From: Chitinophagaceae bacterium
GTDB taxonomy: Bacteria > Bacteroidota > Bacteroidia > Chitinophagales > Chitinophagaceae
DNA length: 64,000 bases
Reading direction: 5' to 3'
Assembly (NCBI GenBank): GCA_947454155.1
Contig: CANGIT010000002.1
Location: 124,001 to 188,000 of the forward strand
The stretch's first letter is position 1; each line of letters begins with the position of its first letter. The translations under genes were made by a program, and so were the position numbers. Below are positions 52,601-60,445 of the stretch, piece by piece. Below the pieces are notes generated by a model, which saw nothing but the letters and a program-made list of their open reading frames with translations, searched no databases and was not told where the DNA came from.

Positions 52601-54964
52601 ACCATTACGGTAAATCCAACCCCTCAGATGAACATGCCTGCAAGTGTGCAGATTTGCAATGGCGCCACTACGGCAGCCATCAATTTCAATGGTACAACAG
52701 GTGCCGATTTGTACAACTGGACCAATTCTGATTCTACCATCGGATTGAACGGTTCAGGTACAGGCATCATCAGGCCATTTGTGGCTGTCAACAATACCAA
52801 TACGCCAATTACGGCAAACATTTCGGTGTATCCTGTTTTACATGGCTGTAATGGTGTTTTGCAATATTTCAATATAGTAGTGAACCCAACGCCGGCTGTA
52901 GCACAGCCTGCCGATCAGCGGGTTTGCAATGGGAACGCCACCAATGCCATCGCATTTCAGGGTACCGTTTTGAATGCTGATTACAACTGGACGAACAACC
53001 AGCCTTCAATTGGTTTGGCGGCCAGTGGAAGTGGCAATATTCCTGCTTTCAATCCGATCAACAATGGACTCAATGCCATATCGGCCAATATCTCAGTTAC
53101 TCCGGTCATCAATGGATGTCCGGGTGCACCTCAGGTATTTGTGCTTGAGGTAATGCCACAGCCCGATATGTTGCAGCCTTTCAATCAATTTATCTGTAAT
53201 GGACAGCAAACGCCGTTCATCAACTTTACGGGAATGTTGAATAACACGACTTTCAGCTGGGTGAACGACAACAGTGCAATAGGGTTGGGGGCCTCTGGAA
53301 ATGGAGCTATTACATCTTTTGTAGCCTTGAATAATTCGAATACAGCACAAACGGCAACCATCACGGTAACACCAATGGCTAGTGGTTGTTCCGGATTGCC
53401 ATTATCTTTCATCGTTCATGTGGATCCAACACCCGACATGGTGCAGCCTGCCAATCAAACTGTATGTAGCGGTGTTCGCATCGATTCACTTTTATTCTCT
53501 GGTACAGTGGCCGGTACATCATTCAGCTGGATCAATTCGGAAACTGAAATTGGTTTACCGGCCAGCGGATCTGGTAACATGCCTTCTTTTGTTGCCCAAA
53601 ACCCTCAGCATATGCCCATCACAGCTATCATCAATGTAGTAGGACTGGCGAACAGCTGCAGCAGCTTGAACAGAGTTTTCACCATCACTGTCAATCCTTC
53701 ACCTGTAGTGGACAGTATTCCTAATCAATCGGTTTGTAATGGTATGCAGATGAATGGCATTGCGGTTACAAGTCCTGTTACAGGTACTCAATTGAGATGG
53801 GTGAATGACCAACCTTCAATTGGTTTGACTGCTTCAGGTACCGGTGATATACCTGCTTTCACTGCAATTAATAATAGTGCCTCTCTCATGCTGGCCAATA
53901 TCAATGTGTATGGCGAAAGTCCCGACCAATGTCAAATGGCTGTTCAGACTTTCAAAATTGCCGTTAATCCTTCACCTCGTGTTGTGGCGGGAAATGATTT
54001 CAGTATGTGTCGCGGTAGTCAAATGGGTATGGTTGTTTCCGGTGCTGCTTCATTCCAATGGAGTCCTTCTACAGGATTGAATTGTAGCTCTTGTGCCAAT
54101 CCTGTAACCACAGCAACTGACAATATTGACTATGTGGTGGAAGGAACAAGTGCTTTTGGTTGCAAAGGATATGATACCGTAAGGGTAAATGTGATTCAGC
54201 CTTTCCAAATGCTGGTTTCACCCAATGATACTTTATGTTCCGGCAGAACAGTTCAATTGAATGCCAGAAACGCCGATCGATACGAATGGAGTCCTTCCAT
54301 CGGCTTGAACAGCACTTCAATTGCCAATCCGGTGGCAACACCAACGGTAAGTACCAGATACCGCGTGATAGGCTTTGATGCGGCGCATTGCTTCACCGAT
54401 ACAGGTTATGTCGACATCATGGTGGCTTCTTCGCCAAGTGTAAATGCAGGTCCGGATATCAACGAAGCTACAGGGACGCAAGTGGTGCTTCAGCCCACTG
54501 TAAATAATGGAACGGTGAGCACATGGAGCTGGAGTCCTGCCCATCACTTGAGTTGCGATGATTGTCCGCACCCCATCTTGACGGTGTCAACAGATGCCAG
54601 CTATGTACTGACTGTGGTAAATCGTTATGGTTGCAAGGCATCCGATACACTCAATGTGGTTACATTCTGTAAAAATGCACAGGTGTTCATTCCCAATGCG
54701 TTTACGCCTGATGGTGATGGCGCCAATGACATCATGATGATCAGAGGTACAGGCATCTCGGTGAAGTCCTTCAGAATTTTCAACAGATGGGGTAATCTGG
54801 TGTTTGAAAAAACCGGTTTTGCACCCAATGATCCCAAATTTGGCTGGGATGGCAAAGTAAGAGGCATTGCTGCCGCTCCGGATGTGTATGTATACATTGC
54901 CGAAGTGGTATGCGATAACGGTACACCATACATGTATAAAGGAAATGTGACCATCATTAAATAA
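49661..54964 (+). CDS. Giant T9SS type B secreted protein with PKD and seven tandem repeats
   Basis: Start at ATG 49661 (MKKLLPILLML signal peptide); 1767 residues. N-terminal WG-type repeats (KWGFINEMGIQVVP near 90) are followed by a lectin-like segment with a FENGNF motif, then PKD repeats with WNFGDGTT near 508 and 585, and WRFGDGTT near 675. From about residue 805 to 1435 there are seven tandem units of about 90 residues, each with a CNG-type motif, a SW.N..IGL core and a second Cys near GC. Three Ig-like repeats follow. The last 85 residues are the CHU_C/type B sorting domain (IPNAFTPDGDGANDIM). It is exported by the type IX secretion system and may be an adhesin. Confidence 0.9.
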   Translation: MKKLLPILLMLTGYFVSGQVSRPTSSATTQHWDEVEPMVNGFSRVLQKESFTFINTAGHAIAPAKFSGARNFSAHRAAVQQNEKWGFINEMGIQVVPCVYDLVFDFKGLNTVVMKNGQWFLMGHAGNGVKNLDIDLCHGFENGVAIVEKSGRKGLLSLDGNIGSWSNAATAAAQRNTAVQSVANATTSNCPNNLDFENGNFTNWRCFTGSVDSIGNTNVITVNPSAPTANRHRIVTRANPSAIDPFGLFPTNPPDGSNFCVKLGNTNIGAQAERIAYTIRVPQNDSNFSVKYDYAVVFQDPGHTAWSQPRFTARLFDSASNTYVSCASFEYISTSSLPGFARSTVDTTVIFKSWASAFISLRQYAGKTMYLEFTTADCVRRGHWGYAYVDVEPSCGQSMNATYNCAYPNITTLDAPPGFQAYNWWSANYGSVLANGQHAVLNPGPASNTSMWLEMIPYNSFGCRDTLPVVLTTTYQPSFQVSETNATCAPHTITFYNNDIPSSHVNWNFGDGTTATGDTVVHTYITPGTFIVTMTATLPAGCSGAASDTITLTAASGSLQYVGGNFCDHTNVSFSVTDNGATAYHWNFGDGATQTTTTGAVTHTYATPGSYLPSVVLDYNSGCQLSLPGSDSIRIEKLNPEFIFNIQHVCDATTVSFNSQSTSHFGIASYFWRFGDGTTATGINPIHVYNRSGNFLVKLIITGVNGCMDSVSHSVPVSIWNTPVATIAGLSSICQRESATFIAGVRSADSIVSMQWHTSNNLSASGDSATFLFNQADTITINFIATTINGCADSAFKTIIVKPLPVIAQPADQQLCNGSSTTAVVLSSSLSATSFSWVNDNAGIGLGVAGNGNVPSFVAGNDTSYTLYANITVNAVSHGCAADPVSFTYIVFPTPQTIQPANQTVCDRGHTDPVIVNSFTSAVAANTYEWTNNLPSIGLAANGTGNIPSFTAINNTTQTQVATITLMARDNGCNGLPVQFTITVNPTPQMNMPASVQICNGATTAAINFNGTTGADLYNWTNSDSTIGLNGSGTGIIRPFVAVNNTNTPITANISVYPVLHGCNGVLQYFNIVVNPTPAVAQPADQRVCNGNATNAIAFQGTVLNADYNWTNNQPSIGLAASGSGNIPAFNPINNGLNAISANISVTPVINGCPGAPQVFVLEVMPQPDMLQPFNQFICNGQQTPFINFTGMLNNTTFSWVNDNSAIGLGASGNGAITSFVALNNSNTAQTATITVTPMASGCSGLPLSFIVHVDPTPDMVQPANQTVCSGVRIDSLLFSGTVAGTSFSWINSETEIGLPASGSGNMPSFVAQNPQHMPITAIINVVGLANSCSSLNRVFTITVNPSPVVDSIPNQSVCNGMQMNGIAVTSPVTGTQLRWVNDQPSIGLTASGTGDIPAFTAINNSASLMLANINVYGESPDQCQMAVQTFKIAVNPSPRVVAGNDFSMCRGSQMGMVVSGAASFQWSPSTGLNCSSCANPVTTATDNIDYVVEGTSAFGCKGYDTVRVNVIQPFQMLVSPNDTLCSGRTVQLNARNADRYEWSPSIGLNSTSIANPVATPTVSTRYRVIGFDAAHCFTDTGYVDIMVASSPSVNAGPDINEATGTQVVLQPTVNNGTVSTWSWSPAHHLSCDDCPHPILTVSTDASYVLTVVNRYGCKASDTLNVVTFCKNAQVFIPNAFTPDGDGANDIMMIRGTGISVKSFRIFNRWGNLVFEKTGFAPNDPKFGWDGKVRGIAAAPDVYVYIAEVVCDNGTPYMYKGNVTIIK
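52065..53975 (+). repeat. Seven tandem ~270-bp coding repeats
   Basis: Seven consecutive units of about 90 codons with related cores (for example QPADQQLCNG, QPANQTVCDRG, QPADQRVCNG, NQTVCSGV). The shared pattern per unit is P...Q..CNG, then a SW.N....IGL.ASG.G..P.F segment and a final cysteine. DNA similarity is imperfect, so recombination between units is limited but repeat number may vary among strains. Confidence 0.8.
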
Positions 54965-54971
54965 CCTGACT

Positions 54972-56012
54972 ATGAAAACCGCTAAATACCCATTTATCAT
55001 TTCTTTGTTGCTGATGACCATGGTCTCCATGAAAGCTAGCGCCCAGGATATCAACTTCTCACAGTTCTATGATTTGCCTGTACTGAGAAATCCGGCATTA
55101 TCGGGCTTGTTTGATGGCGATATGCGCTTTTGTTCGGGTTACAGAAATCAATGGCAGAGCGTTACAGTTCCTTACAGAACCATCGCGTTGAGCGGTGAGT
55201 TTAAAAAAGTGGTATCAAGAAACACAGGTGATTTTGTGACTTTTGGATTTCAGCTCACCAATGATGTAGCCGGAGATTCCAAGCTTACCCGCACTCAGGC
55301 CTTGCCGGTGATCAATTATCATAAATCTTTGAGCTCAGCCAAAAACATGTATTTGTCTGCAGCATTTATGGGAGGTCCTGTGATGTCGCATTTCGATCCT
55401 ACACAACTGAGATTTGATGACCAGTACATGGGAGGAACCTTCAGTGCTGCCAATCCCACCCACCAAACGTTTACCAAAACCGGACTCACTTATTGGGATC
55501 CTTCGGTTGGTTTGTCGTTCAGCAATGAGGCCGGAGAGAATACCACCTACTATATCGGTGTAGGTTTGTTTCATTTCACAAACCCGAAAGTGTCATTTCA
55601 ACAGCAAAACGATTTCAAGCTCAACAGAAAGTATGTGTTGAATTTTGGATTGACCAGCAAAACCAGCGATGCCGATCGATTGGTGGTATATGCCGACTTA
55701 TTTAAGCAAGGTGGTGCAGCGCAAGCGCAAGGTGGTTTGATGTACAAGCACGATCTGGTTCAAACCGACGACGATCAGGCCATCAGCATATCGGGCGGTT
55801 TGTTTTATCGGTTAAACGATGCCGTTATTCCGGTGGTGAAACTGGATTATTACAAGATGAGTTTTGGAGCAACTTATGATATCAACGTCAGTAAGCTGGT
55901 GCCTGCATCACAAATGCGTGGTGGATTGGAAGTGACCATGACTTACAAGGCGTTTTCGCCTAATCATATCAGTGATGAGGTATACAGAACAAGATGTCCG
56001 CGCTTCTTTTAA
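54972..56012 (+). CDS. PorP/SprF family type IX secretion protein
   Basis: The 346-residue outer-membrane protein begins after a 24-residue signal (ASAQD) with INFSQFYDLPVLRNPALSGLFDGDMRF, the hallmark of PorP/SprF. It forms a barrel with alternating beta-strands and ends with an FSPNH...DEVYRTRCPRFF tail. PorP/SprF-like proteins are commonly encoded directly after T9SS type B cargo genes and may help attach or export them; here the gap to the giant cargo gene is 7 bp, so the two form an operon. Confidence 0.93.
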   Translation: MKTAKYPFIISLLLMTMVSMKASAQDINFSQFYDLPVLRNPALSGLFDGDMRFCSGYRNQWQSVTVPYRTIALSGEFKKVVSRNTGDFVTFGFQLTNDVAGDSKLTRTQALPVINYHKSLSSAKNMYLSAAFMGGPVMSHFDPTQLRFDDQYMGGTFSAANPTHQTFTKTGLTYWDPSVGLSFSNEAGENTTYYIGVGLFHFTNPKVSFQQQNDFKLNRKYVLNFGLTSKTSDADRLVVYADLFKQGGAAQAQGGLMYKHDLVQTDDDQAISISGGLFYRLNDAVIPVVKLDYYKMSFGATYDINVSKLVPASQMRGGLEVTMTYKAFSPNHISDEVYRTRCPRFF

Positions 56013-56023
56013 TGGATGAGTAT

Positions 56024-56812
56024 TTACAGGCAGCCTGTTCTGCCGCCATCTACAGGCAAATTGATGCCGTTAATATAAGCTGCGGCCGGTGAACAAAGAA
56101 ATGCCACCGCGGCGCCAAATTCTTCGGGTTGTCCTATTCTGCCTACAGGAATTTCAGCTACAAGTTCTTTCATGATTTCTTCTTCTGATTTTCCCTGATC
56201 TGCTGCTTTTTTCTTCAGTACATAATCTGCTCTTACCGTATTGGTGAAGCCCGGCAAAACATTGTTTACCGTTATGCCGAATGGCCCTAATTCTAGTGAA
56301 AGCGTTTTGGCCCAGTTGGCCACTGCGGCCCTGATGGTGTTGCTGACACCCAATCCGGCAATCGGTTGTTTGACCGAAGTGGAAATAACATTGATGATTC
56401 GTCCAAATCCTGCGGCTTTCATGCCCGGAACAACAGCCTGTGTAAGGATATGGTTATTGATGAGATGATTGTTGAAGGCTTGAAGATAAGCAGCGGAATC
56501 GGCGTCAATCGCTTTGCCGCCAGCGGGTCCACCTGTGTTGTTGACCAGGATGTGCACCACATTCCCTTTGCCGATAAATTCATCAATTGCACGTTGCACT
56601 TCATTGGTGTTGGAGAAATCGGCAACACAATATTGGTGGTGCTGTTTTTTGGTGCAGTCTAATTTCAATAAAGTCTCTTTCAGTTTTTCTTCATTGCGGG
56701 CCATCAAGGTTACATTGGCGCCTAATAAGGCCAATTCAATAGCGGAAGCTAAACCAAGTCCTTGCGTACTTCCGCAAACCAGTGCGTTTTTTCCGGATAA
56801 GTCTAAATTCAT
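56024..56812 (-). CDS. Short-chain dehydrogenase/reductase
   Basis: The 262-residue SDR has the cofactor motif ALVCGSTQGLGLASA near 10 (TGxxxGxG type), NNTGGPAGG near 90, a helix with SxxxYxxxK-type region shifted (ISTSVKQPIAGLGVSNTIRAAVANWAKTL near 145), and the C-terminal NGINLPVDGGRTGCL. The Ser and Lys are kept but the Tyr of YxxxK is replaced (GVSNTIRAA), so catalysis may differ from classic SDRs. Substrate unknown. It shares a short intergenic with the YkgJ gene. Confidence 0.82.
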   Translation of the reverse strand: MNLDLSGKNALVCGSTQGLGLASAIELALLGANVTLMARNEEKLKETLLKLDCTKKQHHQYCVADFSNTNEVQRAIDEFIGKGNVVHILVNNTGGPAGGKAIDADSAAYLQAFNNHLINNHILTQAVVPGMKAAGFGRIINVISTSVKQPIAGLGVSNTIRAAVANWAKTLSLELGPFGITVNNVLPGFTNTVRADYVLKKKAADQGKSEEEIMKELVAEIPVGRIGQPEEFGAAVAFLCSPAAAYINGINLPVDGGRTGCL

Positions 56813-56819
56813 TTTGAGA

Positions 56820-57338
56820 TCAAATTTCTTCTTTGAAAAATCGGGTGGCTATTTTCAGTTGTTCAACAACATTGTAAATGATTGGACACATGCCATAATG
56901 TATCAGAGTGGCAAAAAGCCTGCTGTTGAAATTTGGCTGGTCTAAATTAGGGAATGCCCTGCATTCGGTAAATCTTTTTTCATAAATCGTGCAACTACAA
57001 TCCTTTAAAAAATGGCAGGGAATGGTATTCATGATCATCAGCTTACCACCGCCGCTTTCCACATATTTTTCTTTAAAGTCAGATGTGCTCAAACCCAAAT
57101 ATTCGGCTGTTTCAACTGATTCTTCTTCTGTGATATTCACCATCAGTTGATGGCAACAAGCGCCGCATTTTGTACAGTCAATTTGTGCTTCGATTTCTCT
57201 GTTCAATTTCTGCACGAGCGCGTCGATTTGCTCAGTATTCCGGGCGTTGAGAAAATTTCTGAAAGCTTCGTTTTCTGAAAAACGTTCTTTTGCCTTCTCA
57301 GCAATTTCTGCACGATTGGTGATGATATTGATTGCCGT
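56820..57338 (-). CDS. YkgJ-family cysteine cluster protein with non-standard start
   Basis: The family binds metals through clustered cysteines: CTKCGACCH near the N-terminus of the strong core, then CHFLKDCSCTIYEKRFTECRAFP. In frame the first usual start is GTG at 57215, giving 131 residues. However the frame is open further and the extra 41 codons (INIITNRAEIAEKAKERFSE... up to ACG at 57336-57338) match the normal N-terminus of the family. No ATG, GTG or TTG lies in the right place there, so an ACG start, a mutated start or a sequence error is possible. I report the longer extent with this caveat. Confidence 0.6.
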   Translation of the reverse strand, partial: TAINIITNRAEIAEKAKERFSENEAFRNFLNARNTEQIDALVQKLNREIEAQIDCTKCGACCHQLMVNITEEESVETAEYLGLSTSDFKEKYVESGGGKLMIMNTIPCHFLKDCSCTIYEKRFTECRAFPNLDQPNFNSRLFATLIHYGMCPIIYNVVEQLKIATRFFKEEI

Positions 57339-57536
57339 AGTTTTTTGTGTTAAAAGATGAAAGATAATTTTTATTATTGATTTACAGTGATTTAGGTGTC
57401 GCTCATCATCCTGATTCTTTTACACACAAATAATGCTGTATGTGGATAAAAGTTAGGGTTTGAATTCGCGGTCATTCAATTAAATTCGCAGGCTATTGCA
57501 ATTGATTTTTATACCCTCGTAAAGAAAACATGAAGT

Positions 57537-59423
57537 ATGGCAGATAAGGAATTGTTTAATTATACCGAAGACAGTATCAGAAGCCTGGACTGGAAAGAAC
57601 ACATTCGCCTTCGCCCGGGTATGTATATCGGAAAGCTGGGAGATGGAAGTAGTGCAGATGATGGTGTATATGTTTTACTCAAGGAAGTGGTGGACAACTG
57701 TATCGATGAGCATACCATGGGTTATGGAAAGCATGTGGATGTTTCCATTAATGGCAAAACCATCACCGTTCGCGATTATGGCCGTGGCATTCCTTTGGGT
57801 AAGGTGGTGGATGTGGTGAGCAAAATTAATACCGGTGCCAAATACGACAGCAAGGCCTTTCAAAAAAGTGTGGGTTTGAACGGGGTAGGTACCAAAGCGG
57901 TGAATGCGCTGAGTAACTATTTCAAAGTAACAGCATTCAGAGACGGTAAAGAAAAAACAGCCGAATTCGAAAGAGGGAATCTCACCAAAGAACATAAGGA
58001 AGTGGCCACCAAGGAAAGTAACGGTACTATGGTCACGTTTGTTCCGGATGACAGCATCTTTAAAAACTTTCACTTCGTTCAAGAATACCTCGACAATCAA
58101 TTCTGGAATTACTGTTACCTCAATGCCGGATTGGTATTGAACTTGAATGGCAAGCGCTATGTAAGTAAAAACGGACTTCTTGATTTGTTGCAACGTAAAA
58201 CAAACGAAGATGAAATACGCTATCCCATCGTCCATCTGAAAGGTGAAGATATTGAGGTGGCTATCACGCATGGCAACGGCTATGGTGAAGAGTATTACAG
58301 TTTCGTCAACGGGCAATTCACCACACAAGGTGGTACACATCTGGCGGCCTTCAGGGAAGGATTTGTAAAAACCATTCGTGAGTTTTTTAAAAAGGATTAT
58401 GATGCCTCTGATATCCGTGGCAGTATATGTGCAGCCATATCGGTAAGGGTACAGGAGCCGGTGTTTGAAAGTCAGACCAAGACCAAATTAGGCTCTCAGA
58501 CGGTATATGAAAATGGTCCCACCATGAAGAATTTCGTGGGCGATTTTTTACTGAAAGAGCTGGATAATTTTCTGCATAGAAACCCTGTGGTTTCCGATGC
58601 GTTAAAAAGAAGGATTGAGCAAAACGAAAGAGAAAGGAAAGAACTCGCCGGTATCAAAAAACTGGCGAATGAACGTGCTAAAAAAGCCAATTTGCACAAC
58701 AAGAAACTCCGCGATTGTAAATATCATTACAACGATGAGCCTACCGGAAAAGACAAGGAAACCATCATCGAAAAACAAAGAGAATCCACCATATTCATCA
58801 CCGAGGGCGACAGTGCCAGCGGCTCCATCACCAAAGCAAGAAATGTAAATACACAAGCCGTTTTCAGTTTGAGAGGTAAGCCGCTCAATTGCTATGGACT
58901 GACCAAAAAAGTGGTATATGAAAATGAAGAGTTCAATCTTTTGCAACATGCATTGAACATTGAAGAGAGTTACGAAGATCTGCGTTACAACAATATCGTC
59001 ATCGCTACAGATGCCGACGTGGATGGCATGCACATCCGCATGTTGTTGATGACTTTTTTCCTGCAATTTTTTCCCGACCTGGTGAAGAATGGTCACGTTT
59101 ATATTTTGGAAACACCTTTATTCAGGGTGAGGAACAAACAGGAAACTATTTACTGTTTCGACGAATCGGAGAAACAGGCCGCTGTAAAAAAACTTGGTAA
59201 CAAGCCCGAGATCACCCGATTCAAAGGTTTGGGTGAAATCAGTCCCGATGAGTTTGCCCGATTCATCACTGCAGATATGCGCCTGCAACCGGTGATCATG
59301 GATCAGGGCGAACATTTGCAATTATTGCTGGAATATTACATGGGCAAAAACACCCCACAACGCCAGGATTTTATTATTGATAATCTGAGAGTGGAATTGG
59401 ATTTGGTGGAAGAGGGAAAATGA
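57537..59423 (+). CDS. parE: Type IIA topoisomerase B subunit, probably topoisomerase IV ParE
   Basis: The 628-residue protein has the GHKL ATPase domain (RPGMYIG near 28, DNCIDE near 55, YGRGIPLGK near 82, [14 protein letters not shown] near 117), a transducer domain, and the TOPRIM region with EGDSASGSI near 423 and [13 protein letters not shown] near 492. It introduces double-strand passage together with ParC encoded at 60446. Topo IV rather than gyrase is inferred from its length, which lacks the gyrase-specific insertion, and pairing with parC. The DUF1835 gene lies between the two subunits. Confidence 0.9.
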   Translation: MADKELFNYTEDSIRSLDWKEHIRLRPGMYIGKLGDGSSADDGVYVLLKEVVDNCIDEHTMGYGKHVDVSINGKTITVRDYGRGIPLGKVVDVVSKINTGAKYDSKAFQKSVGLNGVGTKAVNALSNYFKVTAFRDGKEKTAEFERGNLTKEHKEVATKESNGTMVTFVPDDSIFKNFHFVQEYLDNQFWNYCYLNAGLVLNLNGKRYVSKNGLLDLLQRKTNEDEIRYPIVHLKGEDIEVAITHGNGYGEEYYSFVNGQFTTQGGTHLAAFREGFVKTIREFFKKDYDASDIRGSICAAISVRVQEPVFESQTKTKLGSQTVYENGPTMKNFVGDFLLKELDNFLHRNPVVSDALKRRIEQNERERKELAGIKKLANERAKKANLHNKKLRDCKYHYNDEPTGKDKETIIEKQRESTIFITEGDSASGSITKARNVNTQAVFSLRGKPLNCYGLTKKVVYENEEFNLLQHALNIEESYEDLRYNNIVIATDADVDGMHIRMLLMTFFLQFFPDLVKNGHVYILETPLFRVRNKQETIYCFDESEKQAAVKKLGNKPEITRFKGLGEISPDEFARFITADMRLQPVIMDQGEHLQLLLEYYMGKNTPQRQDFIIDNLRVELDLVEEGK

Positions 59424-59459
59424 TTTGATGATTTGATGATTTGAAGATTTGATGATTTG
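59421..59459 (+). repeat. 8-bp tandem repeat TGATTTGA
   Basis: About 4.9 units starting at the parE stop codon, with one variant unit (AGATTTGA). The repeat stops before the next gene and codes for nothing. Confidence 0.8.
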
Positions 59460-59530
59460 TTTAATTGAAAAGATGAGTTGATGAAATAATCATAGGATAT
59501 TAATCATAAATGAATAATCACAAATTCCTC

Positions 59531-59575
59531 AACAACAAACAACAAACAACAAACGACAAACGACAAACGACAAAC
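59531..59575 (+). repeat. 7-bp tandem repeat ACAAACA/ACAAACG before DUF1835 gene
   Basis: Units of AACAACA/ACAAACA type, then three exact ACAAACG units, end nine bases before the ATG at 59585. Length changes would move promoter or leader elements relative to the start codon. On the reverse strand the repeat gives a meaningless FVVCRLS-type reading. Confidence 0.85.
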
Positions 59576-59584
59576 ATAATTTGA

Positions 59585-60421
59585 ATGATACACATAGTTT
59601 TTAATGAGGCAGATGTGAGAATTTTACAAGCCGCAATTGAATTAGACGAATCGATGCAGGGGGAAGTGGTGCAGATCAAAGACGATTGGGCGGTAGGGCC
59701 TCTTGACAATATTTATGCAGCCGAAGGTATTGACGCCCGTAAACAATGGTGGAGGGATGTGCTGGCTGGTGGCGATGGCGAAGGGCTGTTTCACCCGGAA
59801 GCGGAAGATGATTATCAAACCATGGCTCATCTTGCAACACTATTGAATGAAAATCCTGAAGAGAAAATATGGATTTGGGCGGCGCAAAACAGTCATGATG
59901 TTTGTGGGTATTACTGGATGTTGCCTTTTATGAAAGAATTTCAGCGCAGGGTGTACATCCTTTACCTCAACAATCTTCCCTTCATTAATGAGAAAGGAAA
60001 TATTTTCTATCCTACGAAGCTCAGTGAAATTCAACCCAAAGAATTTTTGAAAGCCAAGAAACTGGCTAGAGAAATTACCCTGAGTGAATTTGAAGTGGAT
60101 CCGGATGAGTGGACAAAAATCGCCTCAGAAAACAAAGGCGTGCGCATTTTGGAAGGCGGCAAAAAGCTGGTACAATTTGAATATGATTATTTCGATGCTG
60201 AGCTGAAAAAATACATCATGCCTGATTTTCAGAAAGCATCCAAAATCATACACAACTGCATCAACAAATCTAAGCATACTACCGGTGACCTTTACTTGCT
60301 CTGGCGTTTGAAAGTGATGATTGCGATGGACATGTTTGATGTGCAGGGAAAATTGGAAAAGATGAAAGACTTCGACGTGAAATACAAATCCAAATCCGAA
60401 CCGGATACAACAACCCTATAA
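59585..60421 (+). CDS. DUF1835 domain protein
   Basis: The 278-residue protein starts MIHIVFNEADVRILQAAIELD, as in DUF1835, and has WAVGPLDNIYAAEGIDARKQWW near 31-52 and a later DUF3658-type helical region. No signal or membrane segment. Function unknown. The location between parE and parC is its most notable feature. Its end is 24 bp before parC, so the three may be transcribed together. Confidence 0.85.
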   Translation: MIHIVFNEADVRILQAAIELDESMQGEVVQIKDDWAVGPLDNIYAAEGIDARKQWWRDVLAGGDGEGLFHPEAEDDYQTMAHLATLLNENPEEKIWIWAAQNSHDVCGYYWMLPFMKEFQRRVYILYLNNLPFINEKGNIFYPTKLSEIQPKEFLKAKKLAREITLSEFEVDPDEWTKIASENKGVRILEGGKKLVQFEYDYFDAELKKYIMPDFQKASKIIHNCINKSKHTTGDLYLLWRLKVMIAMDMFDVQGKLEKMKDFDVKYKSKSEPDTTTL

Positions 60422-60445
60422 AGAGAAAATTTAATTCAGAATTGG

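Noticed and set aside
59518..59709. 63-codon minus-strand frame with VVCRLSFVVC-type ending
   Set aside because: Produced by translating the heptanucleotide repeat; also antisense to the DUF1835 gene.
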